Below, piece by piece: positions 58,925 to 64,000 of a stretch of DNA of 64,000 nt (position 1 is the stretch's first letter; each line of letters starts with the position of its first letter). A program made the position numbers and the translations under genes. Source of the DNA: Rhodanobacter glycinis (lineage in GTDB: Bacteria; Pseudomonadota; Gammaproteobacteria; Xanthomonadales; Rhodanobacteraceae). The stretch is taken from contig NZ_FOSR01000004.1 of assembly GCF_900114325.1 (NCBI RefSeq), forward strand, positions 240,306-304,305, given 5' to 3'. The notes beneath the pieces were generated by a model. That model had not been told where the DNA came from, searched no databases, and was given only the letters and a program-made list of their open reading frames with translations.

Positions 58925-59994
58925 GCAGCCTTCTCCATGCGTTGACGGATCGTGTCGAGCAGGTCGTTCCACGATTTCACGAACGACGCGGCACCTTCGT
59001 CCTGCAGCGTTTCGGCCAGTGGGTCGACCTCCAGCCCGCGCTCGGCGAAGCTGGCTTGCACCGCTCGGGCGGCGCTGTCATCGGCACTCATCAGTGCGCC
59101 GGGCTGGCCATGGTCGACCACCGCCAGCAAGGTCTTCTCGGGAATCGTGTTGACGGTGAATGGCGCAGCCAGGCTGTCCACGTACAAGGTGTCGCTGGCG
59201 GCCGGGTCCTTGGTGCCGGTACTCGCCCACAGCAGGCGCTGCGGTCGCGCGCCCTCGTTCATCAGGCGCTGCATGCGCGGCGAGGCAAGCACCTCGCGGT
59301 AGCGAGCATAGATGCTGCCAGCCACGGCCAGGCCGAGCTGGTTGTGCATTTCCTCGGGCACCGCCTTGGCCACCTTCACATCCCAGCGGCTGATGAAAAC
59401 CGACGCCACCGAGGCCACGTCCAGCGACAGGCCTTCCGCCAGCCGCCGCTCCAGGCCTTTCATGTAGGCATCGGCCACTGCCTGGTACTGCTTCGGCGAG
59501 AACAGCAGGGTGACGTTGATCGGCACGCCGCGGTAGATAAGCTCCTCGATCGCACCCGCGCCGGCGGTGGTACCTGGCACCTTGATATAGAGGTTGGCGA
59601 TACCCGCGCGCTCGTGCAGCGCCACGGCCTGCTCGATGGTATGCGCGGTGTCGTCGGCCAGCAGCGGCGAGACTTCCAGCGAGACCCAGCCGTCCACGCC
59701 GGAGGTGCGTTGGTGGATCGGCTCGAACACCTTCGCCGCGTTGCGCAGGTCATCGATCGCCAGATCGAAGAACACCGCCTCGGGATCGGTGCTGGCAGCG
59801 GCGCGAATGGCCGCGTCGTAGTCGTCGCCACCCTTGATGGCGTGCTCGAAGATGGTGGGGTTGGAGGTGAGTCCGGTGACCGCACAGCGATCACGGTAAT
59901 CCTCCAGCGTGCCGGCGCGGAGCATGCCGCGCGTGATGTTGTCCAGCCAGAGGCTCTGGCCGAGCCCGTTCAGTGTGCGGGCCGAATCATGCAT
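58921..59994 (-). CDS. tal: transaldolase
   Basis: A 357-residue transaldolase of the long bacterial type (about 360). The N-terminal block is [12 protein letters not shown], the substrate region [16 protein letters not shown], and the Schiff-base lysine is in NLYIKVPGT. It links the pentose-phosphate and glycolytic pools. The ATG at 59994 is fixed by AAGGAG six bases upstream; the preceding 30 codons are not conserved-looking. As first gene of the carbohydrate operon it probably has the main promoter, in the gap before it. Confidence 0.95.
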   Translation of the reverse strand: MHDSARTLNGLGQSLWLDNITRGMLRAGTLEDYRDRCAVTGLTSNPTIFEHAIKGGDDYDAAIRAAASTDPEAVFFDLAIDDLRNAAKVFEPIHQRTSGVDGWVSLEVSPLLADDTAHTIEQAVALHERAGIANLYIKVPGTTAGAGAIEELIYRGVPINVTLLFSPKQYQAVADAYMKGLERRLAEGLSLDVASVASVFISRWDVKVAKAVPEEMHNQLGLAVAGSIYARYREVLASPRMQRLMNEGARPQRLLWASTGTKDPAASDTLYVDSLAAPFTVNTIPEKTLLAVVDHGQPGALMSADDSAARAVQASFAERGLEVDPLAETLQDEGAASFVKSWNDLLDTIRQRMEKAA

Positions 59995-60501
59995 TGCGAA
60001 ACTCCTTGGTTTGCCTGGTGAGGCGAAGACTCGGGTGGTCGGCCTCGCCGACGTCGGCAGGATCTTCGCGGAATGGGGGAACATGCAGGGGGATCTGCAT
60101 TCGCCCTAGGGTAGGCCGCACGGACCGGCCATCGCAAGGCAATTTGGGCGCCGGAAGACCGCCTTGCAGCGCCATTTCGACGTATGATCTTGCGAACGGG
60201 GGCGGACGCAGGGGGCTGTCCACGTCCCTCATCGATCGCATGTCTGTCGTCATCGGCGGAACCTTAGCTTCGCCGACGTCAATCCCGAATGAAGCAGGTC
60301 GCCGTCACCTTGCGCGATGAGCGCGAACCGGAAGGCCCGACCCGCTGTCGAAAGCAGGACATACCGCTCACCGGCAGCGATTGGGGTATAGCATATTGGG
60401 CATGGGTCCCATGGATCGTCTTGCCGGGGAGCAAGTGATCAAGGCGTCCGGACCGCACGTACGGTTCGAGCGGCGGCGACAAGGGTCCCCAAGGGGGAAG
60501 A
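59995..60501. other. 507-base gap between divergent tal and the MASE1 gene
   Basis: Both promoters must lie here. I see no RNA gene or coding frame of note. A GGTATAGCATATTGG stretch (about 60385-60399) could be the -10 region of the MASE1 gene. The part next to tal is GC-rich and unremarkable. Confidence 0.4.
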
Positions 60502-62097
60502 ATGCAAAAGGATGCATGGGCGAACGCCTGGTTCCGACATATCGCTGTAGCCGTGGCTTTTGCCGCCGGCACCTCGTTGTTTCGCGCGATGATCATTCCG
60601 CACTGGGTGCTGCTGTGCGGGTTTCATCTGAGCGTATTGCTGCTGGTGCGCTATCGCTACTGGCCGGCGTTGCTGGTGGGTGAGGCGGCGTCGTTGGCGC
60701 ATCTTAGTTATGCGCACGCTGACTTGGGCATAGCGTGGGCGCTCCTTAATCTTGTTCCAGCTTCCTTGCTGGTTATGCCTATCGCATACCTCTGTCGCGA
60801 AAAATGGCGTCTGTTTCCGACTCGGGATGCGATCAACATAGGTACCTTGCTTGCAGGCTCATTGTTGGCAGCCTGCACCATGACCCTTAATAATTTACTG
60901 CTGTTGCTGGCAGTCAAGCTGCCAGCAAACTATGCCCCTATCCATTACGGGCAAGTTCTGTCGCATTGGGTGCTCGGCAACTATCTCGGCATCCTGACAA
61001 TCGTCCCCATCGTGCTGGCCGTGAACCAATCGGCGCGGCGGTATGGCTGGCATGCCCTGCCGATCAAGACCATCGAAAGCCGTCTCGTGCTGGAGGGCAC
61101 GTTCCTGTTGATACCGGCGATGCTGCTGCTGATCTGGGCCGGTCATGCGATTCCCCAGGCACGTGAGATTGCCCAGATGGCGATGTTCATGCCGATGGTC
61201 TGGCTGGCCTTGCGTCATGGCTGGATGGGCGCGGCCATCGGCGGCACCGCGGCCAGTTTCGCGGTGATTGCGCTGATGCCGGCACGCAGCGATGTGAGCA
61301 CGCTGCAGGCCGAAGTGGTGATCGCCTTCGCCGTCACGGCCATGCTGCTGATGGGTGCGCGGATTGCCTCGCTCAACCAGCGGGCAGACAAGGAGCGCAG
61401 CGACCTGCGCCTGGCCCTGGCCCTGGCCCAACGCAACGTGCACATGGGCGAGATGCAATTGCGGGTAACTGCGCAGGTGCTGGACCAGATCCGCGAAACC
61501 GTCCATTCCGGTTACGCCATGATGATGGGCCGGTTGAAGACGCTGCAGCCGGCCATCAATGATCGCAGCTACCGCCTGCAGGCGCTGATTGCGCAGGACC
61601 AGCTCTACCGCCTGGCCGACAGCCTGTATCCCACCGCGTTGCGTGAGCATGGCCTGCCGGCCACGCTGAACGAAGGCGCCCTGTCACGCGTATTGAATGA
61701 CAGCGGGATTACCTACCACTCCGAGATCCAGGGCCCGCTAAGCGAGCTGTCTGCAGCCATCCACCTGGCCATCTACCGCATCACCTGCGAAGCCGTGGCC
61801 GATGCCTGCATCCGCCGGGATATCAGCGCGATTGCCGTGCTGGTGCGCTGCGGCCGCAGCCAGGGGCGCGCCTGGGTGATGATCCGCATCGACTGCCACA
61901 CGCAACCGCAACAGGCCGAGCAGGTCCGCTGGAACGAATTGATTCCGAAGGTGGTGCTGCGCACCACCAGTGGCCTGGGCCGACAGGCCATCGAGGACCG
62001 GGCCGCCACGTTCGAGGGCAAGGCGCGCGAACGCGCCTTGCCTGATGGACGCAGAATCAGTGTCATTCTGTTCGATCCGATTCTGCCCGGCGGCTAA
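60502..62097 (+). CDS. MASE1-domain sensor protein with a degenerate kinase region
   Basis: A 531-residue protein. The first 285 residues contain about eight membrane helices in the pattern of MASE1 sensor domains. A coiled segment and a helical region follow (about 315-390), then a part resembling the N-box of histidine-kinase ATPase domains (LAIYRITCEAVADACIRR) and a terminal TSGLGRQAIEDRAATFEG like the G-box. A canonical H-box could not be located. It belongs to a type common in Xanthomonadales, usually paired with a LuxR-type regulator, but no partner is in the window. A strong ribosome site (AGGGGGAAG) precedes the ATG. It is convergent with a secreted-protein gene. Confidence 0.8.
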   Translation: MQKDAWANAWFRHIAVAVAFAAGTSLFRAMIIPHWVLLCGFHLSVLLLVRYRYWPALLVGEAASLAHLSYAHADLGIAWALLNLVPASLLVMPIAYLCREKWRLFPTRDAINIGTLLAGSLLAACTMTLNNLLLLLAVKLPANYAPIHYGQVLSHWVLGNYLGILTIVPIVLAVNQSARRYGWHALPIKTIESRLVLEGTFLLIPAMLLLIWAGHAIPQAREIAQMAMFMPMVWLALRHGWMGAAIGGTAASFAVIALMPARSDVSTLQAEVVIAFAVTAMLLMGARIASLNQRADKERSDLRLALALAQRNVHMGEMQLRVTAQVLDQIRETVHSGYAMMMGRLKTLQPAINDRSYRLQALIAQDQLYRLADSLYPTALREHGLPATLNEGALSRVLNDSGITYHSEIQGPLSELSAAIHLAIYRITCEAVADACIRRDISAIAVLVRCGRSQGRAWVMIRIDCHTQPQQAEQVRWNELIPKVVLRTTSGLGRQAIEDRAATFEGKARERALPDGRRISVILFDPILPGG

Positions 62098-62125
62098 CAC
62101 CACTGTATAACGGCTGGAATAGCTA

Positions 62126-62623
62126 CTAATTACCGGACGTAATGCCATGCGTACTACAAACAATCGGATCGCATGACAGACCACCACCACCCGTATCCAC
62201 CGCCTGCAGCATCACCGTCCCATTGCTCATCGGCGTGGCCGTGATCTGTGTGGTGTCATCCTTGTAAACCGTGGTCGGCGCCGCTGCCGGCGCCGCCGCA
62301 GCGACAGCCTGAGTGTTGGCCGCCGGCTGCTGCGGCGTCGACACCAACTGCGAGAAGGCACCTATCGGCAGCGTGATGAACTGGCCGTTGGCCGTACCGA
62401 TCGCACCGAGCACGTTGCCATTGAGATCATTTACCTGGATGTACTTCACACCACCCAGGGTGAATACATAGGCATGCCAGAGCGGGCTGGCACTCACGTC
62501 CGCCGCATTCGGCCACGCCTGGCCAAGGCCGCTGGAGGGCGGATTGGCAGCCATCGCCACCCCCGTCGCTCCAATCATGGACAAGCCGACAACCGCGGCC
62601 ACGCGAAACAGGATCTTCGACAT
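62126..62623 (-). CDS. secreted protein of unknown function, 165 residues
   Basis: I do not recognise this protein. It has a signal peptide (about 1-26, cleaved after AMA) and a small globular part (LWHAYVFTLGGVKYIQVNDLNGNVLGAIGTANGQF) that looks like a two- or three-strand beta unit. A low-complexity alanine- and proline-rich linker (about 100-120) and a C-terminal segment with two cysteines (SCDPIVCST) follow. The start at 62623 is set by AGGGG eight bases upstream; an in-frame TTG two codons earlier is unlikely. It ends 28 bases from the convergent MASE1 gene. Confidence 0.7.
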   Translation of the reverse strand: MSKILFRVAAVVGLSMIGATGVAMAANPPSSGLGQAWPNAADVSASPLWHAYVFTLGGVKYIQVNDLNGNVLGAIGTANGQFITLPIGAFSQLVSTPQQPAANTQAVAAAAPAAAPTTVYKDDTTQITATPMSNGTVMLQAVDTGGGGLSCDPIVCSTHGITSGN

Positions 62624-62629
62624 GATCAA

Positions 62630-62952
62630 TCCCCTTTATCCATTGATGGTAGTGGCGCCCCATGGGGGCTGACACGCAACATCCCGCCGACAAATGATGA
62701 TGTGACAAGCATTTGCCGTCTCAAGACACGCAGGCCGATGACACGCCCCGCCGCCCGATAATGCGCGTTTTATCCCGCCGCGTCTCGCCTGGCAACCCCG
62801 ATGGGGCTGGAACGGCATCTCTTTTCCGCCCCGCAGGCGCCTGTCTACACCAAGGAACCGAGCCATTCGCCCCGCTCGGCGAATAACGCCGCTGCGCCCT
62901 GGCTTGTCCCGGAACGGCCTGCCCTAGCGGCAGGCCGTTCACGTTTCCGCTT
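62630..62952. other. intergenic region between the secreted-protein gene and prpD
   Basis: The 323 bases contain the secreted-protein promoter region and, at the prpD side, a strong hairpin. No convincing reading frame lies in the remainder. Confidence 0.5.
62912..62940. terminator. hairpin after prpD
   Basis: GAACGGCCTGCC and GGCAGGCCGTTC pair over 12 bases with a five-base loop, 13 bases after the prpD stop codon. No T run follows on the minus strand; termination is inferred from position. Confidence 0.55.
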
Positions 62953-64000
62953 TTACAGTGCGAACAGGCCGAGGAACTGCTGAATCGGCATGGCATCCAA
63001 CTTGGCTGGATCGGCGGTGGCCGCCAGGATGGCCTGGACCTGATGCGCCGGCAGGTGGCCGCGCATGGCCGCCTCGAACTTCTTCAGCAGCACCGGAATG
63101 CCCTCGGCGCGGCGCTTGCGGTGGCCGATCGGGTAATCGATCGAAACCTTTTCGCTGTGGCTGCCGTCCTTGTAGAACACCTGCACCGAATTGCCGATGT
63201 AGCGTTTGTCCGGGTCGAAATAGTCCTTGGTGAACTGCGGGTTCTCGACCACGCTCATCTTGTCGCGCAGCGCGTCGATGCGCGGATCGGCAGCGATGTC
63301 GTCGTTGTAGTCGCTGGCCACCAGCCGGCCGAAGATCAGCGGCACCGCCACCATGTACTGGATGCAGTGGTCACGGTCGGCGTAATTGGCCAGCGGGCCG
63401 GTCTTGTCGATGATGCGGCAGCCGGCTTCCTGCGTTTCGATGACGATCTTCTCGATCTGGTCGAGCTTGCCGGCCACTTCGCCGTGCAGCTTCATCGCGC
63501 ATTCCACCGCGGTCTGCGCATGGAATTCGGCCGGGTAGCTGATCTTGAACAGCACGTTTTCCATCACGTAGCTGCCGAACGGGCGCTCGAACTCGAACGC
63601 GTTGCCTTTGAAGGCCACGTCATAAAAGCCCCAGGTCTTGGCGCTCAGTGCCGACGGGTAGCCGACCACGCCGCGATAGACCGCGTTGATGGCGTGGGTG
63701 ACGGCGCGGCGGCAGGCATCGCCGGCGGCCCAGCTCTTGCGCGGCCCGGTGTTCGGCGCGTGGCGGTAGGTGCGCAGCGCGCCGTTGTCGATCCAGCTAT
63801 GCGACACCGCCGTGGTGATCTGCTCCTTGTCGCCGCCGAGCATGTGCGTGGCCACGGCGGTGGAGGCCAGCCGCACCAGGATCACGTGGTCCTGGCCGAC
63901 GCGGTTGAAGCTGTTCTTCAGCGCGTAGCAGCCCTGGATCTCGTGCGCCTTGATCGCGTAGCCGAGCACGTCGCGCACGGTCAGCGCTTCGCCGCCCTCG
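62953..64000 (-). CDS. prpD: 2-methylcitrate dehydratase PrpD, 3' part
   Basis: The frame is open to the window edge and encodes the last 348 or so residues of PrpD (full length about 480-490). MmgE/PrpD-family blocks are present: RVGQDHVILVRLASTAVA, DNGALRTYRHAPNTGPRKSWAAGDA and GYPSALSAKTWGFYDVAFKG, and the C-terminus ends normally. It dehydrates 2-methylcitrate to 2-methyl-cis-aconitate in propionate breakdown. The ATG at 63978 is internal, since family sequence (EGGEALTVRDV) continues upstream. Other prp genes probably lie outside the window. Confidence 0.95.
   Translation of the reverse strand, partial: EGGEALTVRDVLGYAIKAHEIQGCYALKNSFNRVGQDHVILVRLASTAVATHMLGGDKEQITTAVSHSWIDNGALRTYRHAPNTGPRKSWAAGDACRRAVTHAINAVYRGVVGYPSALSAKTWGFYDVAFKGNAFEFERPFGSYVMENVLFKISYPAEFHAQTAVECAMKLHGEVAGKLDQIEKIVIETQEAGCRIIDKTGPLANYADRDHCIQYMVAVPLIFGRLVASDYNDDIAADPRIDALRDKMSVVENPQFTKDYFDPDKRYIGNSVQVFYKDGSHSEKVSIDYPIGHRKRRAEGIPVLLKKFEAAMRGHLPAHQVQAILAATADPAKLDAMPIQQFLGLFAL

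Noticed and set aside
59995..60084. A 30-residue N-terminal extension of transaldolase.
   Set aside because: The strong AAGGAG site at the inner ATG (59994) and the family N-terminus there make the shorter start better.

Overview
The window is GC-rich chromosomal DNA of a gammaproteobacterium. It most resembles the Xanthomonadales, probably the Rhodanobacteraceae (Rhodanobacter, Dyella, Frateuria type). The grounds are a xanthomonadin/aryl-polyene pigment cluster with a XanB2-type chorismatase, the ubiquinone accessory genes ubiJ, ubiB and ubiK, a complete F-type ATP synthase operon, and intergenic palindromic repeats typical of that order. No tRNA, rRNA, insertion sequence, phage gene or CRISPR array was seen.

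Layout. 0.2-4.9 kb: a TauE/SafE permease and, read from a MarR regulator, an AaeB-type aromatic-acid efflux set (FUSC protein, DUF1656 protein, HlyD adaptor). 5-9 kb: a DUF4156 lipoprotein, a large M16 metalloprotease and a 68-residue membrane peptide. 9-13.8 kb: trmL, ubiJ-ubiB, truC, arfB and a lysophospholipid acyltransferase. 13.9-18.1 kb: the glyoxylate shunt, aceB and aceA, with a divergent LysR regulator. 18.3-21.5 kb: a tetrapyrrole-methylase-fold enzyme with the hallmarks of borosin backbone N-methyltransferases, a 96-residue small protein that looks like its precursor peptide, and a GGDEF diguanylate cyclase, all in one direction. This is the most notable locus of the window. 21.6-31.4 kb: a cation/proton antiporter, comM, ubiK, a PII gene, gpmA, a repeat-built exported protein, an M28 peptidase and hemF. 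31.5-37.3 kb: part of the xanthomonadin cluster (two ketosynthase-type proteins and a glycosyltransferase facing two dehydratases, an acyltransferase and an ACP) plus xanB2. 37.4-47.1 kb: glmU, a TonB-domain lipoprotein and atpIBEFHAGDC. 47.3-60 kb: a phasin, queD and a long, tightly overlapped carbohydrate operon. 60.5-64 kb: a MASE1 sensor protein, a secreted protein and the 3' part of prpD.

How the genes work together. The operon at 59994-48269 holds tal, a pgi fused to a ROK sugar-kinase domain, gnd, zwf, a GH15 glucoamylase, pgl, a GT4 glycosyltransferase and a GH57 glycosidase. Together they could take an internal glucan to glucose, glucose 6-phosphate and the oxidative pentose-phosphate pathway. 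XanB2 would turn chorismate into hydroxybenzoates, which feed both the pigment cluster and the ubi genes; the AaeB-type pump could export any excess. Several genes have a TANNNT hexamer 6-7 bases before the start codon and no Shine-Dalgarno sequence, which suggests leaderless transcripts. A family of GAGTGAG-rich inverted repeats recurs between genes and supplies the last codons of truC and glmU.
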